This document shows positions 16,029 to 24,602 of a stretch of 50,519 bases of DNA, in pieces (positions within the stretch are counted from its first letter, which is position 1; each line of letters starts with the position of its first letter). Both the position numbers and the translations under genes were made by a program. The notes beneath the pieces are model-generated. The model was not told the origin of the DNA, did no database searches, and worked only from the letters and a program-made list of their open reading frames with translations. Origin of the DNA: Kiritimatiellia bacterium (GTDB taxonomy: Bacteria; Verrucomicrobiota; Kiritimatiellia; RFP12; UBA1067); NCBI GenBank assembly GCA_017525225.1, contig JAFXTB010000072.1:1-50519 (forward strand), read 5' to 3'.

Positions 16029-16622
16029 TCAGAGCATTGGCCGCAGGGCGACCTTGCGGATCTCCTGCTCGTCCGTCCAGACGATCTCGCCCGTACGCAG
16101 ATCCTTCAAGATCATCGTGAACTTGTAGTAGTGGTCCGTTACGCGGCCGGCATGCGTCACCATGTCGGTGAGCGAGCCGGTGAGGTACATCTCGGCGGCG
16201 GACTGCCGGCCGGGCTTGACGGCCTTGCGCGGATCCGTGAGACCAAGCTGCGCCTGCTCATCCATGATGGCGATGTCGGCACCGGCCGTGGAACGGTCCA
16301 CGAAACGGAAGAGACGCGAGCGGATGAGACGCGTACGCACGGAATCAGTGATGCTCTTCATGTCCACGATGAGCTGCGACCGGTTCTGCATCGGCTCGAT
16401 GTCCAGGATCGGGCGCTTGCCGCCCGTGGCCTCAAGGACGCCCGCGTCCGAGATCAGCGACTCCGCCATCTTCTCCACGGTGCGACGGATGTCCTGGGGC
16501 TCTATGCGGGAGGTCATCGGCGCGCGGTCGAGCTCCGACTCGTAGACGTGCGGTGCGGTTGCGCAGCCGGTCACGACCATCAGGACCATGCTTCCGGCGA
16601 CAGGTAGAAACATTGCTTTCAT
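16029..16622 (-). CDS. LpoB-like lipoprotein (penicillin-binding protein activator family)
   Basis: 197 residues. Lipoprotein signal with lipobox VVTGC. The body matches the LpoB/YcfM family: RIEPQDIRRTVEKMAESLI, RPILDIEPMQNRS, then DSVRTRLIRSRLFRFVDR and AEMYLTGSLTDMVTHA. In E. coli LpoB is an outer-membrane lipoprotein that activates PBP1B. Here it is the last gene of an envelope cluster directly after a YcfL-like gene, as in the E. coli ycfL-lpoB pair. Whether it truly activates a PBP in this organism is inference. Confidence 0.87.
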   Translation of the reverse strand: MKAMFLPVAGSMVLMVVTGCATAPHVYESELDRAPMTSRIEPQDIRRTVEKMAESLISDAGVLEATGGKRPILDIEPMQNRSQLIVDMKSITDSVRTRLIRSRLFRFVDRSTAGADIAIMDEQAQLGLTDPRKAVKPGRQSAAEMYLTGSLTDMVTHAGRVTDHYYKFTMILKDLRTGEIVWTDEQEIRKVALRPML

Positions 16623-16667
16623 CTTGAATTGCTCCTTTGCTTTTTAAGTGGATCTGGGCGGACTCGA

Positions 16668-17090
16668 TCAGTGGACGTGGTCCGCAGCGCGCATCTCGCG
16701 CACGCGCAGGCGCGACGTCACCGCTGAAGGATGGTTCGCGACGCCCGTCACGGTAACGGAATCGAGCCCCTGAAGGGTCAGCGGACGGTACGTGCGCGCA
16801 TCGCCGTCGATCTCCATGCCCTCCGCGTTGAACCACGCGATGCGGTACTGCAGATGCAGCTCGCGCTGCACCAGCGATGTGAGCTGGATGTTCACGCGGT
16901 TCAGTCCGGCAGGCACCTTGTCGTAGGTGACGGCCGTGACCGACATCTCGTTGTGGAGGCGCGTATTGCCCTCGTACACCACCGAGCCGCCGTTGTCATG
17001 GTTCAGCACCACGGATGTCCCGGCCGTCGTATGGCAGCCTGCAAGCAACGCCGCCGAGAGCGCCAGCGACATGAACGATATCGTCTTCAT
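16668..17090 (-). CDS. YcfL-like (DUF1425) lipoprotein
   Basis: 140 residues with lipobox LLAGC and the DUF1425 pattern: VNIQLTSLVQRELHLQYRIA then WFNAEGMEID. The protein is predicted to be a small beta-sandwich anchored in the outer membrane. Position next to an LpoB-like gene and a COG3014 gene matches clusters known from Gammaproteobacteria. Function unknown. Confidence 0.8.
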   Translation of the reverse strand: MKTISFMSLALSAALLAGCHTTAGTSVVLNHDNGGSVVYEGNTRLHNEMSVTAVTYDKVPAGLNRVNIQLTSLVQRELHLQYRIAWFNAEGMEIDGDARTYRPLTLQGLDSVTVTGVANHPSAVTSRLRVREMRAADHVH

Positions 17091-17117
17091 CTTCTAGTTC
17101 CTTTCTTCTATGAAATG

Positions 17118-18479
17118 CTACTGTACAACCTGTACCGCCGGAGTCTGCGCCGCAGGGGTCTGGACAGCCGGAGTCTGGACCGCTGGTGCCTGCTGCACCT
17201 CGGGCGACTGCACGGCGGGCGTCTGTATGACAGGCTGGGGGACCGTCGGCTGCACGACCATCGACGACGAGACCGCCGACGAATCGGCACCCGGCGCCCA
17301 TGTCACGTTCTGCCAGGCGGACGAATCGAAGTTTATCCTGCAGCCGCGCCTGAACGCAGCCTCGGCATAGGCAAGGGCCACCTCGGCGCGAAGCTCCTCC
17401 TTGTTCTTGTAGTGGCGGAAGCCTTCGTCGGAAAGCTCCAGGGCCACGTTGAACACGGCACCGTCGGATATGTTGACGGTCTGGGTCCAGGTCTTCATCC
17501 ACTGGCGGCTCACCGACAGCTGGTGGAGACCCGGGCGTACCTTGAACGTGCCGCCGGAGGACCCCACCGCCGCACCGTCCACGGCCACGGTGATGCCGCC
17601 TGCGACGATGCGGAGCTCCTCAAGCACGGGCTTCGAGGCGTCGACCGTCGCCGCGAGCGGGGCGATCGTGGCATCGATGGTGGTGGTGACGGTGAACGAC
17701 GCCAGCACGCCGGAATCGGCCGTAGGAGCGCGCCAGCCCTGCTTGGACTGCGCCAGGTCCGCACCCGTATCCTGCACCCACATGTCGATGAGGTCGTCAT
17801 AGTGGCCCATCGGGTCATCGCCGTTGCCCTGCGGGGCGGGACGCTTGTTCACCCAGTTCCTACCGAAGATGCTACCGCCGGTGGTGGCGTCAAGCACCTT
17901 GGTGGACATGCGCAGCGTGTAGATCGTAACCGCCCTGTCGCCGGCTATGCGGTTCATCTGGGAGGCGCCTATGATCGAGGCCGTGAGGATGTAGTCAGCG
18001 CCCAGCATCTGCGCCACGCGCGTCACGCTGCCGCCAGTGAAGAGCCCATCTATGAGACCTGCCCTTTCCTCCGCCGTGGTGATCTTGTAGCGGTTGAAGG
18101 CGGCGCCGATCTCGGCGGAGTCGAGGATTATGAAGTCCATTCCGGACACCTCGGCGGCAAGCCGGTCGCGGATGCCGTCCACCTGGTCGTCCATGCCGGC
18201 GGTCTTCGTATGGTTCTTCACGAAGATCGCCATCACCGGCGCCTTCCTGGGCGGCGGCGGGGGCGGCGGCGCCAGCACGGCGCGCCGCACCACATCCTCC
18301 TCCACCTTCACGACGTCAAGCCCAGGGTTGGCGGCCGCCACACGGGCCTTGAACGCCTGCAGCCCCTCCGATGTCTTGCGCGACTCCACTTCCGACACGG
18401 TCTGCACGCCGGTCGCCTGGGCGAAGGCCGCCGAGCCCAGGAGGGCGGCGGCCAGAAGCACGCTGTATCTCTTCTTCAT
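17118..18479 (-). CDS. exported PEGA/CsgG-like protein with proline-rich repeat tail
   Basis: 453 residues. Signal peptide (YSVLLAAALLGSAAFA), a polyproline stretch (APPPPPPPRK, about 70), a CsgG-like alpha/beta region (about 85-270: MAIFVKNHTK, MDFIILDSAEIGAAFNRY, MLGADYILTASIIGASQ), a PEGA-like beta domain (ITVAVDGAAVGSSGGTFKV-RPGLHQLSV, about 320), and a C-terminal tail of repeated Gln-Thr-Pro-Ala-Val units (about 410-453). The tail DNA is a 15-bp-type tandem repeat. The tail may span or bind the cell wall. Start M at 18479 has AAAGGAG at good spacing. Confidence 0.65.
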   Translation of the reverse strand: MKKRYSVLLAAALLGSAAFAQATGVQTVSEVESRKTSEGLQAFKARVAAANPGLDVVKVEEDVVRRAVLAPPPPPPPRKAPVMAIFVKNHTKTAGMDDQVDGIRDRLAAEVSGMDFIILDSAEIGAAFNRYKITTAEERAGLIDGLFTGGSVTRVAQMLGADYILTASIIGASQMNRIAGDRAVTIYTLRMSTKVLDATTGGSIFGRNWVNKRPAPQGNGDDPMGHYDDLIDMWVQDTGADLAQSKQGWRAPTADSGVLASFTVTTTIDATIAPLAATVDASKPVLEELRIVAGGITVAVDGAAVGSSGGTFKVRPGLHQLSVSRQWMKTWTQTVNISDGAVFNVALELSDEGFRHYKNKEELRAEVALAYAEAAFRRGCRINFDSSAWQNVTWAPGADSSAVSSSMVVQPTVPQPVIQTPAVQSPEVQQAPAVQTPAVQTPAAQTPAVQVVQ

Positions 18480-18508
18480 CGCATTCATCTCCTTTGTCCG
18501 GACATGTC

Positions 18509-19153
18509 TCAGAACATGCAGTTTACGACCGGGAAGAACGACACGTCGGAATTCGCGATGATGTTGACGAACCCGATCTGCACGCCTTGCATCTTGTTGG
18601 CGGTGTTGATCACGCCGATCTGCAGGCCCTGGACGTCGTTTCCGCCGTTGTAGGCGCCGATCTGGAACATGTCACCGGAATCGATCCAGTTGGCCGCGCC
18701 GATCTGCAGGCCCTTGAAATCGCCGCCGAAGAAGTTGACCGCGCCCGTGTTGAGGCCGAGGCCGTCGCCGCTTGCCACGCTCACCACGTTCACGAGCCAG
18801 CCGTTGGCGTGGTTGCGCGCGACGCCTACCACGCCGAAGTCGAGGCCGTCGAAGTTGCAACATGTGCCGTAGAGGAGGTTTATCCTGAGCCCGCCTAAGT
18901 CATATTCCGGCCAAGGCACCTGCAACGGCGTGACGAGGGCCAGCATCGCCGGCGAGAGCCCCATGCCTACGATGCTGTCTTTGGCCAGCTGCCTGCTGGC
19001 CCTGGGCATCGCCTCCTGCGCACCGGCGGGCATCACTCCCGTCCCGGAGTTGTACACGGGCCTAACGCCCGGCTCGATCTGCCGCACCCTGGCGACGGCC
19101 GCGAACGCGGACGCCGATGCCAGAAGCAGCATGCCAATCATGAGTTTTTTCAT
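18509..19153 (-). CDS. LA_2272-type surface repeat protein
   Basis: 214 residues. Signal peptide (MIGMLLLASASAFA), then repeats of the form GLQIGxxN: FKGLQIGAANW, DMFQIGAYNGG, VQGLQIGVINT, MQGVQIGFVNI, ending with VSFFPVVNCMF. This recurring short beta repeat is found in LA_2272-type surface proteins of Leptospira and other groups; function unknown. Situated between the PEGA protein and the COG3014 lipoprotein in one transcription unit. Confidence 0.7.
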   Translation of the reverse strand: MKKLMIGMLLLASASAFAAVARVRQIEPGVRPVYNSGTGVMPAGAQEAMPRASRQLAKDSIVGMGLSPAMLALVTPLQVPWPEYDLGGLRINLLYGTCCNFDGLDFGVVGVARNHANGWLVNVVSVASGDGLGLNTGAVNFFGGDFKGLQIGAANWIDSGDMFQIGAYNGGNDVQGLQIGVINTANKMQGVQIGFVNIIANSDVSFFPVVNCMF

Positions 19154-19193
19154 TTTCTATCCTTGTTTCGTTGTTATGTGACAAGTCTTTCCG

Positions 19194-20600
19194 CTAGTTG
19201 ATGAGCGAGACCGTGCGCGCCCAGACGGGCTGCGCCCTTCCGCCGATCGTCGCCACGCTCACCGTCGCGAAGCCACGCAGATCGGTGAACCATACGAGGC
19301 GCGTACCTGTACCCGCGCCATCCTGCGGCAGCGCGATCTCGCACGCCTTGCCCGTGAGGGCGTTGCGCAGAACGATGCTGCCCGTTCCAGCCGGCAGCCG
19401 CAGCCGCGCCAGGTGCACATGCTCCGGCAGCGTCTGCCATGCTCTCGTATCTGCCTCACTGAGGGCGGTGCTCGTGGCGTTGACCGCCATCACACCCAGC
19501 CGTAGCGCGAGATCCCCGGCGCCGCTCCCTGTCCGCGCATGGTTCGCGACCTGCTGGGCGGCGATCTTCACGGCCGCGCGCGTCACGTTCCTCGTGGCGA
19601 CGCCCGGGATGCGGTCGCGCAGGTTGCGATACGCGAGCGCCTGCACGTTCACGACCGGCGCGCACACGGCAAGCGCCGCCCCGCCGACCTCAACGGCGAC
19701 CTGGGCGGGCACATGCGCCGGCTCGTTGTAGACGGGGAAGTCGACGGACCACACCGTGCCGCCGAACGGAAGCGGTATCTTCACGGGCTCCATCTGGTCG
19801 ACGAGATCCTCCTCGTACACCACCACCACGTCCTGCCCGGCGCCGGCCGGCGGCTGCGTGAACGGAAGGATCGCCGGATTGATGCGTCCGGCCTCGCGGT
19901 AGGCGATGGCGGCATTCCCCGCATCGTTCTCCTTCTCGAAGAAAAGCCCCATCAGGTACCAGGCGAGGGAGTTCTCGTACGAGGCGCGAACGGTATCCGC
20001 GACAGGAGAAAGCTTTTCGTTTATCTGGGTCACGGCGGTCTCGGCGTTCTTGGTGTTCTCCTCACTCTCCTTCTCGCCTTCCGCCGCGGTTTCGGCCGGC
20101 TTCCCATGTTCCTCCTTCAGTTGCTCCTGCACCGCCGTGGCGCGCCGCAGATAGACGCGCGCGTTGTCCTGCTGTCCGAGGAACAGCGAATTGAGCGCCT
20201 GGTACTGAAGGCCGAAGAGCAGCTCGAAGTCAGGGAACTCGTAGGGGATGGCACGATCGTCGGCCAGCGTGCCGGCCAGGATGTTCCCGCCGATCTGCCC
20301 CTTCTTCAGCACGGGCCCCTCGTTCGTCTCGTCGAAAAGCTCGTCCAGCTGCGGAGCGAAGATTGCCGAACTTCCCGCAAAGTCGCCCTGGAGCATCTTC
20401 AGGCGTGCAAGTTCGAAATTACCCAGCTTCCTGTTGACGGTACTCTCGGCCATATCGGCCGCCCGCTGGCGCGCGATGTCGCCCGTGCCGAACATGACAT
20501 CCTGCCGGGCCGCAACCGCCGCCTCGTACGATGTCTTGCAGCCCGCCGCAACCGCGCATGCGATGGCCACGAGCAAAGTACCTGTTTTTGATTTTTTCAT
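19194..20600 (-). CDS. COG3014-family lipoprotein
   Basis: 468 residues with lipobox AAGC. The N-terminal half is helical and TPR-like (RKLGNFELARLKMLQGDFAG, NSLAWYLMGLFFEKENDAGN), and the C-terminal half is beta-rich with the family block KIPLPFGGTVWSVDFPVY and VNVQALAYRNLRDRIPG. COG3014 genes are known beside ycfL and lpoB homologues, which is the case here. It is the first gene of the cluster, 24 bp behind a clear promoter. Likely an envelope-assembly lipoprotein; no biochemical role known. Confidence 0.8.
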   Translation of the reverse strand: MKKSKTGTLLVAIACAVAAGCKTSYEAAVAARQDVMFGTGDIARQRAADMAESTVNRKLGNFELARLKMLQGDFAGSSAIFAPQLDELFDETNEGPVLKKGQIGGNILAGTLADDRAIPYEFPDFELLFGLQYQALNSLFLGQQDNARVYLRRATAVQEQLKEEHGKPAETAAEGEKESEENTKNAETAVTQINEKLSPVADTVRASYENSLAWYLMGLFFEKENDAGNAAIAYREAGRINPAILPFTQPPAGAGQDVVVVYEEDLVDQMEPVKIPLPFGGTVWSVDFPVYNEPAHVPAQVAVEVGGAALAVCAPVVNVQALAYRNLRDRIPGVATRNVTRAAVKIAAQQVANHARTGSGAGDLALRLGVMAVNATSTALSEADTRAWQTLPEHVHLARLRLPAGTGSIVLRNALTGKACEIALPQDGAGTGTRLVWFTDLRGFATVSVATIGGRAQPVWARTVSLIN

Positions 20601-20623
20601 GTTGCTTCCCCGAAGGCTGCGCC

Positions 20624-20653
20624 ATTATAGCATAACGCCCGCTGCCTATGCAA
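20624..20653 (-). promoter_or_regulatory. promoter of the envelope lipoprotein cluster
   Basis: -35 TTGCAT (20648-20653), 18-bp spacer, TATAAT (20624-20629) with TGC extension. Confidence 0.7.
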
Positions 20654-20656
20654 CCG

Positions 20657-21511
20657 TCAACCCGACCCCTCCGCCACCATGTCGAAGGTATCGACCACGA
20701 TCGCGGGGGGCGTTCCGGCGTATCTGCGCAAGTCCTCCGGCGTGGTCTCGCCGGAGAGTACGCACACGAAATCCACGCCCGCATTGTCGGCTATCGCCTT
20801 GTCGGTATAGAGCCTGTCGCCCACGACGGCCACCTCCTCCGGCCTGAAAAGCTCCAGCACCGGCTCGAGCAGCGTGGGCGAGGGTTTGCCGAACACATGG
20901 CTCGGCTTCATGCCGTTGGTGGTCTCCAGAAACCTCATCATGCCGCCGATGTCGGGGATGGGACCGCGTTCAGAAGGACAGCAGTTGTCGGGGTGGGTGG
21001 CCACGAAGTCGACGGGCGACTGGTTCCTCGTGCGTATCGGGCACATGGGGCTGGGCGGGCAGTTGCGCATGTTCCACAGGCTAGTGGCGTCCGCCAGCTT
21101 CGCGTAGGTGAGCTCCTTGTCGTAGGTGAGCGCTATGAGCTCGTTGCGCTCGGGGTCGTAGTCGAGCGACACGCCGACGTCCGCCAGCCGACCGGCCATG
21201 TGGGCCTTCACCTTTTCGCTGGAGATGAGATACACGCTCGTGTACCCCTTCCGGCGGATGTACGACTCGAGCGTTATGAGGGGGGTGAGTATCTGCTCCG
21301 GCGCGACGGGTATCCCCGCGCCGGCGATCTTGCGCATGTACTCCTCGGGGCACTTCGACGTGTTGTTCGTCAGGTAGAAGAAACGGAAGCGGCCGCTTTT
21401 CGTGCTGTCGATCACGAACCTCACCGCAGGCACGATGGGGTTCGGCCCCATGAACAGGGTTCCATCGAGGTCGCAGACGAACGCCTTCTTCCGCTTGATG
21501 TCGAACGCCAT
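20657..21511 (-). CDS. HAD-IIA (NagD-like) phosphatase
   Basis: 284 residues. HAD motif I is VCDLDGTLFMG (about residues 12-22), motif II YLTNNTSK (about 47), and motifs III/IV GKPSPTLLEP with VAVVGDRLYTD. The cap and order match the NagD/pyridoxal phosphatase/phosphoglycolate phosphatase group. The start at 21511 is one base after the homoserine dehydrogenase stop, so the genes are coupled. Substrate cannot be told. Confidence 0.88.
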   Translation of the reverse strand: MAFDIKRKKAFVCDLDGTLFMGPNPIVPAVRFVIDSTKSGRFRFFYLTNNTSKCPEEYMRKIAGAGIPVAPEQILTPLITLESYIRRKGYTSVYLISSEKVKAHMAGRLADVGVSLDYDPERNELIALTYDKELTYAKLADATSLWNMRNCPPSPMCPIRTRNQSPVDFVATHPDNCCPSERGPIPDIGGMMRFLETTNGMKPSHVFGKPSPTLLEPVLELFRPEEVAVVGDRLYTDKAIADNAGVDFVCVLSGETTPEDLRRYAGTPPAIVVDTFDMVAEGSG

Positions 21512-21512
21512 G

Positions 21513-22811
21513 CTACAGCATCCTGAGCCTTGTCGGATCGGCAGCCAGCACGCCGGACGCCTTGATCTCGGCAAGCGCGGCATCCAGGTTGGACGCCTTG
21601 GCCTTGTGCGTGAGCGCCACCACCGGCACATGTTCGGCGGCGCCTTCCGCGCCCGCCTTCTGCGACGCGGCGGAGATGGATACGTCGTGCCGGCCGAGTA
21701 TCGTCGCCACCGTGCCGAACGCGCCGGGCCTGTCGGCCAGCATGAAGCGCAGATAGAACGCGGAGGCGATGTCGCCCGCCGCCCTGAGCCGCACCTTGCC
21801 CTCCGCGTAGGACGGCACGGCGCGCGTGTAGCGCGTCTCGCCGTGGGCCAGGTTGCGCGCGATGTCGCCGATGTCGCCGACGACGGTGGACGCCGTCGGC
21901 GCACGGCCCGCACCGCGCCCGTAGTACATCGTGTAGTCGCTCATGTCGCCCTTGACCATGGCGGCGTTGAACACGCCGTTGACGCTGGCGAGCATGTGGG
22001 TGAACGGCACGAGCGTCGGATGCACGCCCACCTCCACCTCGTCGCCGTCCCTGGCGACGACCGCCAGCAGCTTGATGCGGTAGCCGAAGTCCGCCGCGTA
22101 CCTTACGTCCATGCCGTCGAGGTTGCGTATGCCCTCCACCTGCACCTGGTCGAGCGTCGGCTGGAAGCCGTACGCGAGCGCGGCGAGGATGCAGGCCTTG
22201 TGCGCGGTGTCGAAGCCGTCGATGTCGAGCGATGGATCAGCCTCGGCGTAGCCGAGCCGCTGCGCGTCCTTCAGCACGGCGTCGAAGCCGGCCCCTTCGT
22301 TCTCCATGCGGGTGAGGATGTAGTTGCAGGTGCCGTTGAGGATGCCGTGCACTGACTCGATCTGGTTGCCGGCAAGCCCTTCGCGCAGGACGCGGATGAT
22401 GGGGATGCCGCCGCCGACGGAGGCGCCGAAGTAGATGTCGACTCCGTTCTTCGCGGCAGTGTCGAATATCTCGCGCCCATGCTCGGCGAGGAGCTTCTTG
22501 TTGGCGGTCACCACGCACTTGCCGGCGTTGAGCGCGTCCATCACGAACTTCCTCGCCACGCCAGTGCCGCCGATCGTCTCCACCACGATACGGATGTCGG
22601 GATCGGCAATCACGGCCGGCGCATCCGTGGTGAGCACGCCATCCGGCGCCGCAACCCCGCGGTCCGTCGTGATGTCGAGATCCGCGATGCCCTTCAGGGC
22701 TATGTCCACGCCCAACCGTTCGGCCATCAGCTTCCGGTTGCGCAGAAGACCCTCTGCCACGCCGGCGCCGACGGTGCCGAAACCAAGTATGCCCACTCCG
22801 ATTTCCTTCAT
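21513..22811 (-). CDS. hom: homoserine dehydrogenase
   Basis: Reduces aspartate semialdehyde to homoserine for threonine and methionine synthesis. 432 residues, the usual monofunctional length. N-terminal Rossmann loop GILGFGTVGAGV, catalytic-domain signature HGILNGTCNYILTRM, then DPSLDIDGFDTAHKACILAA, and a C-terminal ACT domain (LADRPGAFGTVATILGRHDV) that usually senses threonine. The ATG at 22811 follows AAGGAG; longer in-frame starts lack likeness. Confidence 0.96.
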   Translation of the reverse strand: MKEIGVGILGFGTVGAGVAEGLLRNRKLMAERLGVDIALKGIADLDITTDRGVAAPDGVLTTDAPAVIADPDIRIVVETIGGTGVARKFVMDALNAGKCVVTANKKLLAEHGREIFDTAAKNGVDIYFGASVGGGIPIIRVLREGLAGNQIESVHGILNGTCNYILTRMENEGAGFDAVLKDAQRLGYAEADPSLDIDGFDTAHKACILAALAYGFQPTLDQVQVEGIRNLDGMDVRYAADFGYRIKLLAVVARDGDEVEVGVHPTLVPFTHMLASVNGVFNAAMVKGDMSDYTMYYGRGAGRAPTASTVVGDIGDIARNLAHGETRYTRAVPSYAEGKVRLRAAGDIASAFYLRFMLADRPGAFGTVATILGRHDVSISAASQKAGAEGAAEHVPVVALTHKAKASNLDAALAEIKASGVLAADPTRLRML

Positions 22812-22853
22812 TTCCACTCCTTCCATTCCGACAAGCAGAATACCCTCTGCCGT

Positions 22854-22882
22854 CAAGATTTCCGATATGATACCGAATCTTG
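22854..22882 (-). promoter_or_regulatory. hom promoter region with inverted repeat
   Basis: CAAGATT (22854-22860) and AATCTTG (22876-22882) are perfect arms spanning a minus-strand -10-like TATCAT (22867-22872). The position suggests an operator over the promoter, but neither the -10 nor the extension is strong. Confidence 0.4.
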
Positions 22883-22923
22883 CGCTCCGCGTCAACACTT
22901 CGCGCGGAACGCGGGCTCGGGCG

Positions 22924-24459
22924 TCAGAAGAAGAGGTCGCGCGCACCGGCGCAGGTGGCGTCGTACTGCTTCTTCACCGCGGGGTAGAATTTCGGGACCC
23001 ACTCCTCGATGCCCTTGAGCTCCTTCCGCAGGAGCGCCTCGCCGGCGGCGATCGTGTCGGGATCCTTCGCGAAGTCGTCCAGCCATTCTCGGAACGTCAG
23101 CACCGCGTTGATCTTGCAGAACTTGCCCTCGCGGCCTGTCTTGAGCGCATCCATGATGCAGCCGCCCGTGCGTCCGCACCTGTAGCCCGCGGTGCAGAAC
23201 GAGGTTATCGTGCCCCGGCCGGCGAGATACCTGACCATCTCCTCGATGGAGCGGTTGTCCGAAAGCATGAACTGCTGGCGCTCCTTGTCCTGCTGCGATT
23301 CGTCGGCGAAGTCGCTGTAGCCCTTGATGGCGATGTTCGACGAGCAGTCGAGCTGCGTCATGCCGCAGTCGAGCGCGCGATTGCGGGAATCGGGGCTTTC
23401 GCGCGCGGTCACGATCATGCCCGTGTACGGAACCGAAAGACGCATCACCACCAGAATGCGGCGGAAGGTTTCGTCGTCGATGAGCCATGGACTCTCCTCC
23501 GGCACCTTCGTGCCCGAAGCCGGTTCCAGTCGCGGGAAGGAAATGGTGTGCGGGCCGATGTTGAACCACCGTTCGAGGTCGCGCGCGTGCAAGATGGTCG
23601 CGAGCACCTCGAAGCGCCAGTCGCACAGGCCGTACAGGACGCCCAGCCCCACGTCGTCGACGCCCGCCTCCATGCAGCGGTGGAAGCATGTGGTGCGCCA
23701 GTCGTAGTTGCCCTTGACGCTCCACGAGGGGTGCATCTGCTCGTAGAGCTTGCGGTTGTACGTCTCCTGGAACACCTGGAAGGTGCCGATGCCCACCTGG
23801 TGCAGCACGCGGAGATCGTCCACCGGCAGCGGCGCCGCGTTCACGTTCACGCGGCGGATGCCCACCTCCGCCCCGGTCTTCGGCGCCTTGCAGTGGCGGC
23901 CGTACACGGTCTCTATCGTCTCTGCGATGTATTCGGTGGATGTGAGCGGGTGCTCGCCGTACACGGCGATGATGCGCTTGTGGCCGATGCGCCCGGCCAG
24001 CACGTCGATTTCCTCGCGCACCTCGTCCATCGTGAGCATGCGGCGCTTCTGGTGGACGTTGCCCGAACGGAAGCCGCAGTACTTGCAGCCGTTGACACAC
24101 GGATTGGCCACATACAGCGGCGCGAACATGACGATGCGGTTGTCGTAGACCTTCTTCTTGATGCGATCCGCCGCCGCGCGCATCTCCTCGAAGAGCGCCG
24201 GATCCTCCACGCGCATCAGCGCCGCCGTCTCGGCGATCTCCAGCGTCTCGCACGTGGATTCCGCCTTTGCGATGATCTCGCGTATGCGCACCGGATCCAC
24301 CGGCGCCTCGTCCGCCGCCGCCAACGTGCGGTTGATCAGATCCTCGTCTATGAAATGCCTGCCGCCGGGCAGATACCTGTCGATCTCGGACTGCACCACG
24401 AAATGCTCGCGGTAGTCCTGCTCGTCCTTGAAATGCCTTATTCCGTCTATTGTAGCCAT
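22924..24459 (-). CDS. hydG: HydG-like radical SAM enzyme ([FeFe]-hydrogenase H-cluster maturase family)
   Basis: 511 residues, HydG-sized. HydG cleaves tyrosine to build the CO/CN iron synthon of the H-cluster. The radical SAM site is NPCVNGCKYCGF (CX3CX2C, about residues 120-131); HPSWSVKGNYDWRTTCFHR and GVGLGVLYGL-type sequence match HydG. The C-terminal auxiliary cluster motif is normally CX2CX22C; here it reads CTAGYRCGRTG...FC, so the first and last Cys are correctly spaced but the second is Gly, with a new Cys three residues on. No hydE, hydF or hydrogenase gene is in the window. ATG at 24459 preferred; a GTG lies 12 bp upstream. Confidence 0.85.
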   Translation of the reverse strand: MATIDGIRHFKDEQDYREHFVVQSEIDRYLPGGRHFIDEDLINRTLAAADEAPVDPVRIREIIAKAESTCETLEIAETAALMRVEDPALFEEMRAAADRIKKKVYDNRIVMFAPLYVANPCVNGCKYCGFRSGNVHQKRRMLTMDEVREEIDVLAGRIGHKRIIAVYGEHPLTSTEYIAETIETVYGRHCKAPKTGAEVGIRRVNVNAAPLPVDDLRVLHQVGIGTFQVFQETYNRKLYEQMHPSWSVKGNYDWRTTCFHRCMEAGVDDVGLGVLYGLCDWRFEVLATILHARDLERWFNIGPHTISFPRLEPASGTKVPEESPWLIDDETFRRILVVMRLSVPYTGMIVTARESPDSRNRALDCGMTQLDCSSNIAIKGYSDFADESQQDKERQQFMLSDNRSIEEMVRYLAGRGTITSFCTAGYRCGRTGGCIMDALKTGREGKFCKINAVLTFREWLDDFAKDPDTIAAGEALLRKELKGIEEWVPKFYPAVKKQYDATCAGARDLFF

Positions 24460-24496
24460 TGCTCCACGCACTTTCCTGCGAATGCGCCTATGGCAA

Positions 24497-24514
24497 GAGC
24501 GGCCGAAGCCGCTC
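24497..24514 (-). promoter_or_regulatory. UUCG-tetraloop hairpin in the hydG leader
   Basis: Minus strand GAGCGGC-TTCG-GCCGCTC, a perfect 7-bp stem with an exceptionally stable loop, between the promoter and the start codon. No T-run follows, so it is not an intrinsic terminator; it could stabilise the mRNA. Confidence 0.55.
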
Positions 24515-24556
24515 CAACCGAAACCGTAGTCCTGTCATTTTGCCGTCCACGCCGCT

Positions 24557-24565
24557 ATTATACCA
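24557..24565 (-). promoter_or_regulatory. extended -10 upstream of hydG
   Basis: TGG-TATAAT, minus strand, 97 bp before the ATG. Confidence 0.65.
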
Positions 24566-24602
24566 CATCTGCGGACCGATGACCATCTTGCATCGATGGA
24601 TT

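Noticed and set aside
22435-24582. 715-codon + strand reading frame opposite hom and hydG (and similar long frames at 27288-29117 and 32311-34485)
   Set aside because: Arg/His/Val-rich, antisense to clear genes; a by-product of high GC codon use.
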